Source: Cylindrotheca closterium | Lineage: Eukaryota > Bacillariophyta > Bacillariophyceae > Bacillariales > Bacillariaceae | Direction of reading: 5' to 3' | Length of the DNA stretch: 44,244 nt | Assembly: GCA_933822405.4 (NCBI GenBank) | Contig: CAKOGP040000746.1 | Location: 1 to 44,244 of the forward strand | Part shown: piece after piece, positions 18,600 through 29,691 of the stretch | Position numbering within the stretch: the first letter of the stretch is position 1 | Layout: every line of letters starts with the position of its first letter | Program-made: the position numbers and the translations under genes | The notes under the pieces: model-generated | The model's database searches: none | What the model was told of the DNA's origin: nothing | What the model saw: only the letters and a program-made list of their open reading frames with translations

Positions 18600-19026
18600 A
18601 GATCCATTTGGGTTGTACGATCATGTCATCACGGACAGTGGTTGCACAAACACCACCATTTGTAATGGTGAGCTTATGCAAGGACTCCGTCATGCTGAGA
18701 AAGAACTTGACACGCACACTAATGTGGGCAGCAGAGTTCTCGACAAAAAAAGTTTTCTAGGAAGATCTCCACCTCCAGTTTATCACAATGAAGATGGAAT
18801 TGCCAATGTACTTGCTATGCGCAAGATGATTGCTGCGGGATAGCGCATTACTATGGATACTGATGCTGACAATGCTTTTATTGTGCATTGTGATGGAAAC
18901 CGAAAGATGCAATTTGTGAATCGTAAGGGTGTGTATGTGTTGGAGCAACTTGGAGCGAATGTGGAACCAGGTGCCAAAGAGACAAGTGCAATATACCGTC
19001 GCCAGTTAAGCAACTTAAATACTCAA
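18600..19026 (+). pseudogene. Aspartic protease of copy A3
   Basis: The retroelement protease cleaves the polyprotein. The active-site motif is TDSGCTNTTICNGEL (D-S-G). ITMDTDADNAFIVHCDGNRK and GVYVLEQLGANVEPGAKETS follow, typical of the copia protease-integrase transition. A TAG at 18841-18843 interrupts it where copy A4 has TGC and copy A5 has TAC. Confidence 0.75.
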
Positions 19027-19256
19027 CCCCATTTCTCACCTGCATTGATACCACTGTGCATTATCGCTCATGTATTCCTGTGCAGAACCTGAAGACTGAC
19101 CCTGTATTTGAAGCATTGGATAAGATATTCCGCCGCTACAACAAGCCAGGCTTTCAAGTCAAGATCATCAAGTGTGATTGGGCGTTCATTCCTCTCACGG
19201 ATGATAGGCTAGACAATGTGGGTGTTACTATTGACCGGACTGCAGCTGGAGACCAC
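19027..19256 (+). pseudogene. Integrase fragment of copy A3
   Basis: Starts abruptly in the integrase core after a deletion and reads TDPVFEALDKIFRRYNK and VKIIKCDWAFIPLTDD before truncation. The same segment is continuous with its upstream part in copy A4. Confidence 0.75.
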
Positions 19257-19269
19257 CATGGTGTCCAAG

Positions 19270-19480
19270 AACCTGTGGCTGGCACTTACACCGACAATGA
19301 AATGGACACAAACGCTGACACTTGTTGCTTGGGTAGCAATTTCATTATTACTGCTTTTACACAACGCTCGGCCAATGTATACGCCTATGATTTCAGTCTA
19401 CCGCCAACTCATAATCCAATTGTTTCAGGGGCGACAGCATATGATTGTCCAGAAACTGGTTCTACTTTATTTTGATCATA
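19270..19480 (+). pseudogene. Protease of second copia lineage
   Basis: The D-x-x-A-D-T-C signature and PIVSGATAYDCPETG are typical of the aspartic protease domain of diatom copia elements. The frame shifts near 19465, after which the downstream linker is read in another frame. Confidence 0.7.
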
Positions 19481-20148
19481 AACGAAGCGCTCTACTATGG
19501 AAACAAGTTGGACCACTCCTTGTTCAACCCAAATCTGATTCGAAGTTATGGTACTCCTCTTTGGGACAACCCATATGATGATATGCATGAAATTAGGATT
19601 GAAGCTACGGACTTGTTTATACCACTACTATCAAGGGTTACCAAGCTAATCTTTGGTACACGTGCTCCCACTAAGCAGGAGCTCAAAACGTGCCACCATA
19701 TCGAGCTCACAAGTAAAGTTCCATGGGAACTGTCCACTGTGCAACTTGGGAGACTCTCAACGACGAGATACTCCTTTTGAAGATCCACGATCAAATGAAT
19801 CTGAAATGCGCAGTTTAGATCCTGTGCAACACAACTGACAACAATGGCGTGTTGTCCAACAAATCAATGCAACTGCTGATAGGTTTCAAGATGTTCCAGT
19901 CCGGCCATCATTTGTATCCACTGAACGGCACTCCAAGGTCACCACGGAGAATCTTTCTGAACGCTTGGGAATCAGCATTGGTAGAGCAAGAGCTACATTA
20001 AACGCAACCCCGCAACGTGGAACCAGATCAGCAATTATGCCACTTGCAAGGAGATATTGAGCTGATCGGATGTTTAAACGTCCACAATTGAAGGGAAAAT
20101 TTTCAACTGATACTGCCTACTTCAAACAAACTTCTCTTTGAGGTAACA

Positions 20149-21133
20149 TTGCCAGCCAGGTATACTTTCACAAATGTGGGTTCTACAGTTGTCACCACTT
20201 GCCGAAAGTTAATGATGCACAAGTTGGACCAACTTGAACAAGTTTATTTCCAAATATGGTATACCGGAGCACCTTACGATGGATGGTGCACCTGTCCAGA
20301 TTGGACGGAAGACTACATTTATGGATACAATTTGTCGATGCAATATCGACCATCACATTTCCAAACCTTACACTCCAAAAGAAAACCCGGCGGAAGGTGG
20401 AATTCGAGAGTTAAAACGGAGGTATTATCGATTGATCATCAAACACGGTATCCCTGAACGCCTTTGGGACTTTGTCTTGGACTACGTGGTTGACACAATG
20501 AATGTTACTGTCAATTATTCAAAGTACTCTGATGGTCGGGTACCTTTAGAAATTATAACTGGAATCACGCCAGAAATCACTGAATATCTGGATTTCACGA
20601 TATATGGTTGGGTGTTCTTTCGCAGCAATGGCGGCTTGGGAGTCAACCACATGGGACGATGGCTTGGGGTTTCACAACGTGTGGGACCCATGATGACATA
20701 TTGGGTTCTCCCAAAGAGCGGTATCCCCATTTCTGTGGATACTGTCCAAATGGTAACCAACGATGAACAGCAAACTGATTCTGTCAAACAACAGATGCAA
20801 CGTTGGACAGCTGATGTCTCTAAGATAGTTGACGCTAAATCTACTTACATCAACTGGGGGAAGGAAGACATTCCTCATCAAATGATGTTCGATTTTGACA
20901 ACGAGGATGACGAATTTATGCGCAACTTTGGTATGCTCATCAACCCAGAGACGCTGGAAGATGGCGACTTTGAGGGGACTGAACAAGCTGCAGATGACCT
21001 TGATGCCCAAGATTACACCAACATGGAGATTGGTTTACGACGAGGCGCAGAAGGCAAACTCCAAAAGGCAAAGGTGAAAAGACTGATAGTGGATGAAAAT
21101 GGAAGACCAATTGGCGTCGCTAACTCCAATTAA
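20149..21133 (+). pseudogene. Integrase of second copia lineage
   Basis: A long open stretch (from about 20234) with FISKYGIPEHLTMDGAPVQI (catalytic Asp context), HHISKPYTPKENPAEGGIRE (catalytic Glu) and KRRYYRLIIKHGIPERLWDF, then GRVPLEIITGITPEITEYLD and an acidic region ending at a TAA at 21131-21133. The following bases read LDTRQYEADYGDGGTEIFAA in a shifted frame, which is the natural continuation, so the stop reflects a frameshift. About 300 residues are continuous. Confidence 0.82.
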
Positions 21134-21248
21134 CTGCTTGACACAAGACAATATGAAGCGGATTATGGAGATGGCGGTACTGAAATATTCGCAGCCAATA
21201 TACTTGCTGAGAATTTGCTTGCATAGGTCGACAAACACGGACATAAAT

Positions 21249-22130
21249 ATTGAAGTAGTGCTCAAAGCTATGTTCTACATAAGTTATGGGTGCTACAGAA
21301 TGCTCGATAGATGCAGTCGGAGATAGGCATGCGCGTCCCTCCGCGCAGGGATTAACACAACCTTGCCGACGCTTTGTGGAGCATTTTGAATTTTATTCAT
21401 TCGAAATAAATTGATTGGAAATCGAATGTTGTGCCTGCCTGCAACATTGCAAGGCCGGCAACCTTGGAACTTCACGGCCTAGCAACCTCGAGCAACCTTG
21501 GAAGTTGTCGATCAACACCCGCTTTGGTGGTGGTTTTGGGGTGCCTCAGGTGCATTGTCGGCAGGCATAAAGGACCAGATACGGAGCATCATTGACAGTG
21601 TAGAAGGTGAGACGGCGCCCAACGCTGGTCGTCAAATTTCTGTTAGTTTGCGTCAGAACTGGTGGTATAGATTGGGTTGATCCTTTGCTTCCCAAAATTG
21701 AAACCATATGTGTAGAGTTGCTCATGATCAACCTTTGGAAAAGGAAACATGAGCCATAAACCATAATAGAACAGGCACTTCTGTAATATTAGGGGCTTCG
21801 GTGGACAACTTTTGGAGTCGAGAAGCCAAAAAAATACAGTGACAAGCTGATGGTGTGGGTGTGTCCTTTGGTTTAGGAGCTGGATATCGGCCTCCTTGGC
21901 AGTCCTGAGGTTTTGCTATCCGTCAGGGGGAGGGTGGATGGCGTCGAGTGGTAGTGTTGACACTCCCGAGTTGGAGGGAATGACCTACACCATTCTTGTC
22001 AAGGGGTAATTATGTAGAACTATTGAAGTAGTGCTCAAAGCCATGTTCTACATAAGTTATGGGTGCTACAGAATGCTTGGCAGATGCAGTCGGAGATAGG
22101 CATGCGCGTCCCTCCACGCAGGGATTAACA
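21249..22130 (+). repeat. Direct repeat pair D, about 110 bp, 773 bp apart
   Basis: 21249-21357 and 22021-22130 are nearly identical (TATTGAAGTAGTGCTCAAAG ... GGGATTAACA). Within each, an 87-bp core starts TGTTCTACAT and ends ATTAACA, so it could be part of an LTR of the second copia lineage preceded by its polypurine region. Copy 1 follows directly on that element's pol remnant. Confidence 0.75.
21358..22020. other. Between the D repeats
   Basis: Contains CAACCTTG/GCAACCTTGG short repeats near 21430-21510, and a 60-aa frame at 21498-21680 with no recognised domain that does not start at a well-supported ATG context. It is possibly LTR and internal sequence of the second copia lineage. Confidence 0.4.
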
Positions 22131-23365
22131 ATCTTCAACACCAAAACACAATGCAAGCGGAAACAGTGGATCCACTTGATAATGAAGAATATAAAGAGGA
22201 AATCGCCTTTCTCTTTGATATTCAGCAAGATTAGTCCGAATCTATGATGGAAGAGGACGAAAGCGCCAATAGAAGATTCTAATTTGCCCATTCAAGTTTC
22301 AGGCTGAGGGGACGTCAGTGTCCATGGCATGGAGCAACTTGGTAGAGTCGTGCAGAAAATACTTGGAATGTGCATTTTGAATTCTCAAGAAGCGGCTCAT
22401 GGTACTCAAGTACGCCACTTGACTTCAGGACATTGAAACCATTGGAAACGTGTTCCGACTGTGTTGCATCCTTTCACAATATGCTCCAGGAACTTGATGA
22501 ATATGATGACTGGGAAGAGTTTGATGTGGATGGGAATGTTGAGAGCTTGACTGTTGATCAAGACAGGAACCAGTCCTACAGCGAGAAAATGGAAGGGAAA
22601 CAACCGTTGTTGATGGAGATATTAATGTACTTGTTGGGACGAGAACCACCAATGACAAGTACACACAGAGTTTCACACGTAAGCATCACATAGATACTTG
22701 ATAGAACACTAAATGTCAACATAAAATGATAGCAAAGTACTATTATAAAGGTTGCTGATTTCAAATCACAATTCACTAGTTTGTTTATCATTCCAATGAA
22801 AATCTATGTTCCGTTCTCTCTGCCATAGATGTTGTTGCTATCATCAGAGTCAACAAAATCAGCAATCTCTGCTGCTCAGAAACTTGCATATCGGCGAAGA
22901 TTTTGTGGAGCTGCTGGAATTGTTTGACTTTGGCCTTGTAGCCGAAAGTAGAATTGCTGGTCATTGTCGTTGTTTCTGATGGCTGCTTTTCAGATAGAGG
23001 ATGAATGGACGACTCCTGTTGCATGATACCCGTGGATACTGTTGGGAAATGCTGTCATTGAAGCTGATGCTGCAGTAGGTATCCATGATACAACATTTTA
23101 AAACGAATCCCGGATAGAAAACCTTTTTGGTTCTTGGGTTTATTGAGCAACCTATGGATCCCATTGATCCTTAGCTTGAAGGGACCAAATAAAAGTCACC
23201 GTGCTACTAGATACGCATGCATAGTCTGTACGCAGTAATGTACAGAATCGGTGATGGACCACACACATCACCACAACTTTCTAGATTTTCTTTTACAAAC
23301 GACTATCAACTTTCCTTTACTTTTATCATCCTCCCAGTAAGTCTATCGCTACATGACATATTTTA
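22131..23365. other. Mostly unassigned region
   Basis: No recognisable element or domain. A plus-strand open stretch at 22373-22693 is acidic (LQELDEYDDWEEFDVDGN) but lacks a good ATG. A small minus-strand ORF lies at 22788-23024. The family-A element starts abruptly at about 23371. Confidence 0.45.
22788..23024 (-). CDS. Hypothetical 78-aa protein
   Basis: Starts at a true ATG (ATGCAACAGGAG on the minus strand). It has a Ser/Thr/Glu-rich N-terminus, then a helical heptad-like stretch (YKAKVKQFQQLHKIFADMQV) and a hydrophobic segment (RLLILLTLMIATTSM). No family is recognised; it may be an exon or a chance frame. Confidence 0.3.
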   Translation of the reverse strand: MQQESSIHPLSEKQPSETTTMTSNSTFGYKAKVKQFQQLHKIFADMQVSEQQRLLILLTLMIATTSMAERTEHRFSLE

Positions 23366-24200
23366 CATTGCGGGAAGCGTTAACACACTTTTGCGACTTG
23401 CTGGTACTATAGGTAATCAAATGATGCAAGTTCCTTCTGGAATGCAGCTCATGCAGATTCTGACTCAAGGTGGCGGCACTGTCACTGTCCCTTATTCTAT
23501 GAATGCTAACGGTGAGATTGCATTCAGTGGAATGCAACTCAGCCGACAAGGCTTCAGTGGTGCTCAAGTGCGCCAAGGATTTGATGCAACTCAAGCTTGA
23601 ACTCCGCAAGCTGTGAAAACTGGATATTTTGATACATCAAATGTCTTTCACGATGCTATCAAGGGAAAGGATGAGAATGGCAATGATGTCTATCTTATTC
23701 CATGTCCTATTCCCTTGATAGCATCGTGAAAGACATTTGATGTCTATCTTATTCCATGTCCTGCTGGTACGACAAATGTCGAACTTCAAGCTGACTGGCA
23801 CTATGCTAGTGAAGATGAAGATTTGCCTGATCTTGCTACTGAAGCAGATCGAGGTCTGCAGTTTATTCAAAGCCGCAGAAAGGAAAGAGATCCATTTGGG
23901 TTGTACAATCATGTCATCATGAACAGTGGTTGTACAGACACCACCATTTGTAATGGTGAGCTTATGCATGGACTCCGTCATGCTGAGAAAGAACTTGACA
24001 TGCACACTAACGTGGGCAGCAGAGTTCTTGACGAAGAAGGTTTTCTAGGAAGATTTCCACCTCCAGTTTATCACGATGAAGATGGAATTGCCAATGTACT
24101 TGCTATGCGCGAGATGATTGCTGCGGGATGCCGCATTACTATGGATACTGATGCTGACAATGCTTTTATTGTGCATTGTGATGGAAACAGAAAGATGCGA
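23366..24200 (+). pseudogene. Gag tail and protease of copy A4
   Basis: Gag sequence from GSVNTLLRLAGT onward. A 33-bp inverted repeat and a 25-bp direct repeat at 23635-23762 disrupt it. The protease piece starts at 23823, the active site is changed to MNSGCTDTTICNGEL (Asp to Asn, so presumably inactive), and ITMDTDADNAFIVHCDGNRK follows. It ends at a TAA near 24201. Confidence 0.75.
23635..23762. repeat. 33-bp perfect palindrome arms plus 25-bp direct repeat
   Basis: 23635-23667 is the exact reverse complement of 23710-23742. TGATGTCTATCTTATTCCAT and its next bases occur at 23684-23708 and again at 23738-23762. The normal gag sequence can be read on either side, so an inverted copy plus a duplicated flank was added. 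Confidence 0.92.
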
Positions 24201-24751
24201 TAAGTCTGAAGTATGCAATCCAATCTGGTCTCATCAACAACTGTCCTATCACCAAAGAAGCGATCAATAATGCCAAAGCAATCTTTGGGCCTGACGCCTC
24301 TACATTGAAAGGCAAGTCAACAAGACCAACTCTGAAGAAGACGCACGATGACTTCTTCAGTCCACCAGAGGAATTATATCAGCACAATTGATCTATTACC
24401 GTCTGTTTTGATCACATGGAGATCGAGAATACTAAGTTTGTCACCTGCATTGATACCACTGTGCATTATCGCTCATGTATTCCCGTGCAGAACCTGAAGA
24501 CTGACCCTGTATTCAAAGCATTGGATAAGATATTCCGCCGCTACAACAAGGCAGGCTTTCGAGTCAAGATCATCAAGTGTGATTGGGCGTTCATTCCTCT
24601 GACGGATGATATGCTAGACGATATGGGTGTTACTATTGACCCGGCTGCAGCTGGAGACCATGAGCCTACCGCTGAGCGAAACAATAGGACGCTGAAAGAA
24701 AGAGTCAGAGTAGCTCTTGCTCAACCTCAATATTGGGAGCCTCATTACTGA
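24201..24751 (+). pseudogene. Integrase of copy A4
   Basis: Integrase pastes element cDNA into the genome. An upstream part reads CPITKEAINNAKAIFGPDAS and an in-frame TGA follows near 24390. From 24416 the core reads FVTCIDTTVHYRSCIPVQN, VKIIKCDWAFIPLTDD and AAGDHEPTAERNNRTLKERV, the last carrying the catalytic Glu region typical of copia integrases. The frame ends at 24749-24751, where integrase meets linker or RT sequence. Confidence 0.8.
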
Positions 24752-25313
24752 TCTGGAGGACCTACAAGAACTGCCAGAAGAGATTGTATTTGAGCCTGAA
24801 ACGCCTCAAGTAGCAAAATTCACTTAATCTGGGCAAACGTATGCGCAAGCTGCAATGTCTGAGCTAAACCTTTCTCAAGTTCCAAAGAAACCAAGAGAAT
24901 GGTCTTCAAGCAGGAGTGGCAGTTCTGCCAATAAGAACAAAAATCGAGTTGCGACAAGACGCAAGCATTGAGAAAGAGAATTGAACCCGTTGAAGAACAA
25001 GTTAAAATCTGGTATTCGTACCAAAGAAGGAAGTCGCAGTACTAAAGACAGTAAAGCTATCCTTGAAGTACAGCACAATCTATGTTTCGAACAGATTGGG
25101 AATGAGATGAAAGCTGACTATGAAGAGCACCACGCTATTCTGATCGCTCGTTGCATGATGCAGATCAAGGCCAAGTTCAATACTGATGAAGGTCTGAACT
25201 TCATCCAACAGTATTACATCAAACAAGGACTGAAGAAGTTTGGTGATGATGGAAAGGATGCTGTGAATAAGGAATTGACTGGAAGCCAGGAAAGGAAAGT
25301 TACTCAATGCTGA
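24752..25313 (+). pseudogene. Linker and region upstream of RT in copy A4
   Basis: Short broken frames, then an open frame at 24981-25313 with KADYEEHHAILIARCMMQIK and FNTDEGLNFIQQYYIKQGLK. This helical region lies between integrase and the RT palm of the family. The palm itself (YVDD) is missing: the frame jumps to the RT tail at about 25300. Confidence 0.6.
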
Positions 25314-25438
25314 GTACCCTCAAATCTTTCATTCTACTGTTGCATGGGGACTCCATGTCTCTACAAGAGCTCGTTTGGATATCCATCCAACAATTACTAT
25401 TCTTGCCTTGAGAGTTCAAGAACCTACAGCTGCGATCT

Positions 25439-26958
25439 TTGTTTTGTACATCGTTGTATCACCTGACACTTTCCGCAGAATCACTACGAGTCATGAAATG
25501 GATGATTGACGCATCATTTGCAGTGCATCCAGATTTCAAGAGCCATACTGGCGGCACTCTGTCCTTTGGAGGAGGTGCAGCTCAAGTGATGTCAAAGAAG
25601 CAAAAGCTAAACAGCAGAAGCAGTACCAAGGCGGAACTGATTGCTGTTGACGATGTTGTCACGATGATACTATGGACGAAGTTGTTCATGGAGTGGCAAG
25701 GGTATCCGATCGAGAAGAATATCTTGTATCAGGATAATAAAAGCGCGATTCTACTGGAAGAGAATGGTGGCAAGAGCGCGGGAAAAAGAAGCCAAGCTAT
25801 CAATATTCGTTATTTCTTTATCAGGGATCAAGTTGAGAAAGGAAATGTTAAGATCAAATACTGTCCAACTGATAATATGATTGCGGATTTCATGACTAAG
25901 CCATTGCAAGGTGAGAAGTTTCGCAATTTCAGGGATCTGATTCTTGGTCCACAGGACTAGGTCAGACAAGTATGCATATGTTCAAAAATGAGAATACGAA
26001 ACAAAATAAACAGTGAATGAGAGCATGTCCCATTGCTGCTAATGGTGATTGTCACAATGACAGGAGTGTGTTGGGATATGACGAAATATGAATTTTTACG
26101 TTCCAAAAAGAAACTATTCAAGTACAAAGTTTTTGACATGTACGATCGGACTTTGATCACGATGATACTATGGACGAAGTTGTTCATGGAGTGGCAAGGG
26201 TATCCGATCAAGAAGAATATCTTATATCAGGATAACAAAATTGCGATTCTACTGGAAGAGAATGGTCGCAAGAGCACGGGCAAAAGAGGCCGAGCTATCA
26301 ATATTCGTTATTTCTTTATCACAGATCAAGTTGAGAAAGGAAATGTTAAGATCAAATACTGTTTAACTGACGATATGATTGCGGATTTCATGACTAAGCC
26401 ATTGCAAGGTGAGAAGTTTTGCAAGTTCAGGGATCTAATTCTTGATCCACAAGACCAGGTCAGACAAGTATGTATATGTTCAAAAGAAAATACGAAACAA
26501 AATAAACAGTGAATGAGAGCATGTCCCATTGCTGCCAATGGCGATTGTCACAATGGCAGGAGTGTGTTGGGATGTGACGAAATATGAGTTTTTTACGTTC
26601 CAAAAAGAAACTATTCAAGTACGAAGTTTTGAACGCGATTCTACTGGAAGAGAATGGTTGCAAGAGGGCGGGCAAAAGAAGCCAAGCTATCAATATTCGT
26701 TATTACTTTATCACAGATCAAGTTGAGAAAGGAAAGGTTAAGATCAAATACTGTCCAACTGATAATATGATTGCGGATTTCATGACTAAGCCATTGCAAG
26801 GTGAGAAGTTTCGCAATTTCAGGGATCTGATTCTTGGTCCACAGGAATAGGTCAGACAAGTATGTATGTGTTCAACATGAAAATACAAAACAAAAAGAAA
26901 CAATGAATGAGAGCATGTCCCATTGCTGCCAATGGTGATTGTCACAATGGCAGGAGTG
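25439..26958 (+). pseudogene. Three stepped RNase H-UTR-LTR modules
   Basis: Module 1: complete RNase H (to a TAG at 25958-25960), 3' UTR, and the first 90 bp of LTR (26069-26158). Module 2: RNase H re-entered at TMILWTKLF, UTR, and the first 68 bp of LTR (26565-26632). Module 3: RNase H re-entered at AILLEENG (26633-26850), UTR, then the complete LTR at 26959. RNase H motifs QDNKSAILLEENG, INIRYFFI and ADFMTKPLQGEKF recur. Each module is shorter at its left end. Confidence 0.88.
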
Positions 26959-27466
26959 TGTTGGGATATGACGAAATATGAGTTTTTACGTTCCAAAAAG
27001 AAACTATTCAAGTACAAATTATTTGACACGTACGATCGGACTTTGATTGTGATGTTGGGATTTGATGCAAGTATGCCGGACGCAAGTCTGTTGGACAATC
27101 TATATCCATGCAAAAAGGGAATGACCCTATACAAGTGAGATATTGGTGTTATGTACGATGCAGTAGGGAACAATACAATATGTCCCAAAGTACTGCATTC
27201 AACACAGAATTGTCGTAGAGGTCGAATCAAGTTCTGTAAACAAGGGATTTTCCAAGGGAAAATTGTTGAACTTAATTTTGTGATTGAATCATCAATTCAA
27301 GCCAAACAATAATCAAATAGGAACAATTTCACTCAAAGTATACCTAGACACAGGAGAACTATTGTCGTGAAACTGTTGTACAGTCGATTACAAATTTAGA
27401 TTGCAGAGACTTTGTTCTGAGCGCTAAAGGCACTCACAATAGAGCACATTTTGCTTTATTCTAACA
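26959..27466 (+). repeat. Complete 3' LTR of copy A4
   Basis: 508 bp, TGTTGGGATATGACG ... CTAACA, preceded by the purine-rich CAATGGCAGGAG. It ends immediately before gypsy RNase H, so this element was inserted into, or joined to, the gypsy element. Confidence 0.92.
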
Positions 27467-28850
27467 GACGTGTTCAAGTACCAGACTGGTGCTGTTATCA
27501 CGCAAGATTCCAAACCAATTGCCTTCTACAGTCGCAAGTTGCAAGATGGCCAACACAACTACACAACCACTGAGCATGAGCTGTTAGCAATTGTGGAAAC
27601 TCTGAAAGAGTTCCGGACAATTCCCTTGGGACACAAGATTAAAGTCTACACTGATCACAAAAATCTAACATTCACTCAATTCAATACTGAGCATGTCCTG
27701 CGCTGGGGCATGGTTTTGGAAGAATACGGTCCAGAACATATCTACATTAAAGGCCCTGATAACGTAGTGGCAGATGCGCTATCACGTCTTGTTTTAATTG
27801 ACGAGGAAGATGAAGACTCATCTCCTAGCTCGCCTACACTGAAAATTATGGCACATAATGATGGCAAACGATCATCCAAACTGTCGATTCCTAAAACAAA
27901 AAATGCTTTTAAGGCTGATGATGTCATTTTAAACGACTACATGAATATTTGTCGGGACAAACTTCCAGACAATATATATCCTCTTTCCATGTCACTTATT
28001 AGTGCGGAGCAATAGAAAGAATCTGAGCTCCACGCTGCACTCAATAAACCGAATAGCCAATATACACGCACTGAAGTTCGTGGGGGCAATAAACGGTATG
28101 ACATCATCTACCAGAATGGTACGATAGTTGTTCCTAAAAGATTACAAAAAAGAATGAAGGATTGGTACCATGAGACTTTGGTACATCCAGGTATTAATCG
28201 CATGGAAAGAACAATCCAAATGCATTTCACATGGCCCAAGCTTCACAATGATATTGAGAAGGTTTGCAAACAGTGCCGTACATGCAAATTAACCAAAAAG
28301 ACAAAAAAGAAGCATGGCCACGTACCTCCCAAAATGGCAGAAGTCATACCATGGGACACTCTTTGTATTTATCTGATTGGTCCATACGCCATCAAAGAAC
28401 AAGGCAAACAAAAATGGGAACTCCATTGCCTCACTATGATTGATCCTGCAACTGGATGGTTCAAGATCACAGAAATACCGGATAAGAGAGCTGACACGGT
28501 ATCTAATAAATTAGAACAAACATGGCTAGTACAATATCCATGGCCACAACATGTGATACAGGATAGTGGAAGTGAATTCATGGCAAAGTTCATGAGATGC
28601 TTAAAAATGATTATGGTTGCATGGTGAACGGGACAAATACTCAAAACCAAGCGAATGCTATTGTGGAACGAGTCCATCAAACGATTGGAAATATGATCCA
28701 AACGTTCTTTGTTGATGACACAGAAGTGGACAAAAAGGATCCTTATACTGGCATTTTATCAGCGGTTGCACTTGCGACGCGAGCGACCATTCAGCCACAC
28801 TACATTGAATGCAACTCCCAGTCAAATAGTCTTTTGGCCGCACTGATGTC
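27467..28850 (+). pseudogene. Ty3/gypsy RNase H and integrase, broken
   Basis: RNase H starts right at its first catalytic Asp region (DVFKYQTGAVITQDSKPIAF) and contains TTTEHELLAIVETLKEF, IKVYTDHKNLTF and NVVADALSRL. An in-frame TAG (28013-28015) separates it from integrase, which keeps the HHCC zinc finger (HETLVHPGINRMERTIQMHF, CKQCRTCKL). The first core Asp is Tyr (codon TAT at 28370-28372 in WDTLCIYLIGPY), the second is kept in QDSGSEF, and after a frameshift near 28610 the Glu is present in NAIVERVHQTIGNMI. It is truncated at about 28820. The missing Asp alone would abolish integrase activity. Confidence 0.88.
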
Positions 28851-29572
28851 CTAACCTCCTGAACACTAATATAGGTTATTTTGACTTTTTCCTACATGAC
28901 CAATAGAAGTGAGACAAAGATCTTGTCTATTCTCACCTTGAAGCAAATATCCCATTGTCAGGGACACAGTGCAGGATATGCTACACTGGTCTGCCAAAGG
29001 AGCACTAACAAACACTGTTTGCGTTTAGCGCACACGGACACCTGTGACGTTATTATGGAATAGTAATCACAAGGGTCAACTGGACTAATACAAATGTATG
29101 TCTGGGCCGCGTACGTACGTCTACCGTACACACAATGAAGCACGGTTTTAGATCTTCTAAGAGGACTGATCACCCTTGTAGAAGATGAGTGCCTTCTGTA
29201 GTGAAGACTCAATGCAAATGCAAAGTAGCTGATGGTATTGCAGAGAATACATGGTACTATCCTACAGTACTTTTACATATGCTTCCTTGCCACCTCAGCA
29301 CCACATCAGCTCCACAGCACATCCAATTTCCTTCCTAGAAGAATCTCACAATATTTTAGAGTTACCTCTCATCACTCCTATTACATTCCATCTTTGTACA
29401 TACAACACACACCTATTTTGGGGAGTAAGGGGGTTGCTATATCTGGTCCTTCGTCTTGGGAGTTGGGTTTTTATTCAACGTTGTAGAGTATGCCGCGACA
29501 TACTACACTTTGTTGTTGGCTATGCTTTTGTTGGGTCAACAAGCATACTGTACTGTTTGGGTCTTTTGTGCT
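28851..29572. other. No recognisable gene
   Basis: AT-rich and then mixed sequence, with no domain or repeat family seen apart from the tract that begins at 29573. Confidence 0.45.
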
Positions 29573-29650
29573 GGCTACTCTTGTTGGCTACTCTTGTTGT
29601 TGGCTACTCTTGTTGTTGGCTACTCTTGTTGTTGGCTACTCTTGTTGTTG
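29573..29650 (+). repeat. Minisatellite, 16-bp GGCTACTCTTGTTGTT units
   Basis: Units begin at 29573 (13 bp), 29586, 29602, 29618 and 29634 and continue into TTG-type triplets. Apparent hydrophobic Leu/Val/Cys proteins in this region are translations of this repeat. Confidence 0.9.
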
Positions 29651-29673
29651 GTGTTGTTGTTGCTGTTGGTGTT

Positions 29674-29691
29674 GGGTGGGTGGGTGGGGGG
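29674..29691 (+). repeat. G-quadruplex motif
   Basis: GGGTGGGTGGGTGGGGGG: four G-runs with single-T loops, the arrangement that forms very stable parallel quadruplexes in vitro. It lies at the end of the TTG/GGT-rich tract. Confidence 0.85.

Larger units (their letters stand above)
16968..19256 (+). mobile_element. Family-A Ty1/copia, copy A3 (gag-protease-integrase)
   Basis: Begins inside gag at CTCAGAAAGTCAAGAG and ends inside integrase at GCAGCTGGAGACCAC. It has neither LTR nor any RT or RNase H. The left edge abuts the inverted-terminus segment and the right edge abuts a different copia lineage. Confidence 0.9.
19257..21260 (+). mobile_element. Second Ty1/copia lineage, protease-integrase remnant
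   Basis: Unlike family A in sequence. The order is a protease-like DTNADTCCLGSNFIITAF motif, a linker with KLDHSLFNPNLIRSYGTPL, an integrase, an acidic post-integrase region and a chromodomain-free tail (TLDTRQ-like LDTRQYEADYGDG). Gag, RT and RNase H are absent. The right end runs into the 110-bp repeat at 21249. Confidence 0.85.
23366..27466 (+). mobile_element. Family-A Ty1/copia, copy A4, rearranged
   Basis: Runs from the C-terminal part of gag through protease, integrase and the RT N-terminal region, then a deletion, then RNase H, and ends in a complete LTR. The 5' LTR and most of gag are missing. The 3' end is expanded into three RNase H-UTR-LTR modules of differing completeness. Confidence 0.9.
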
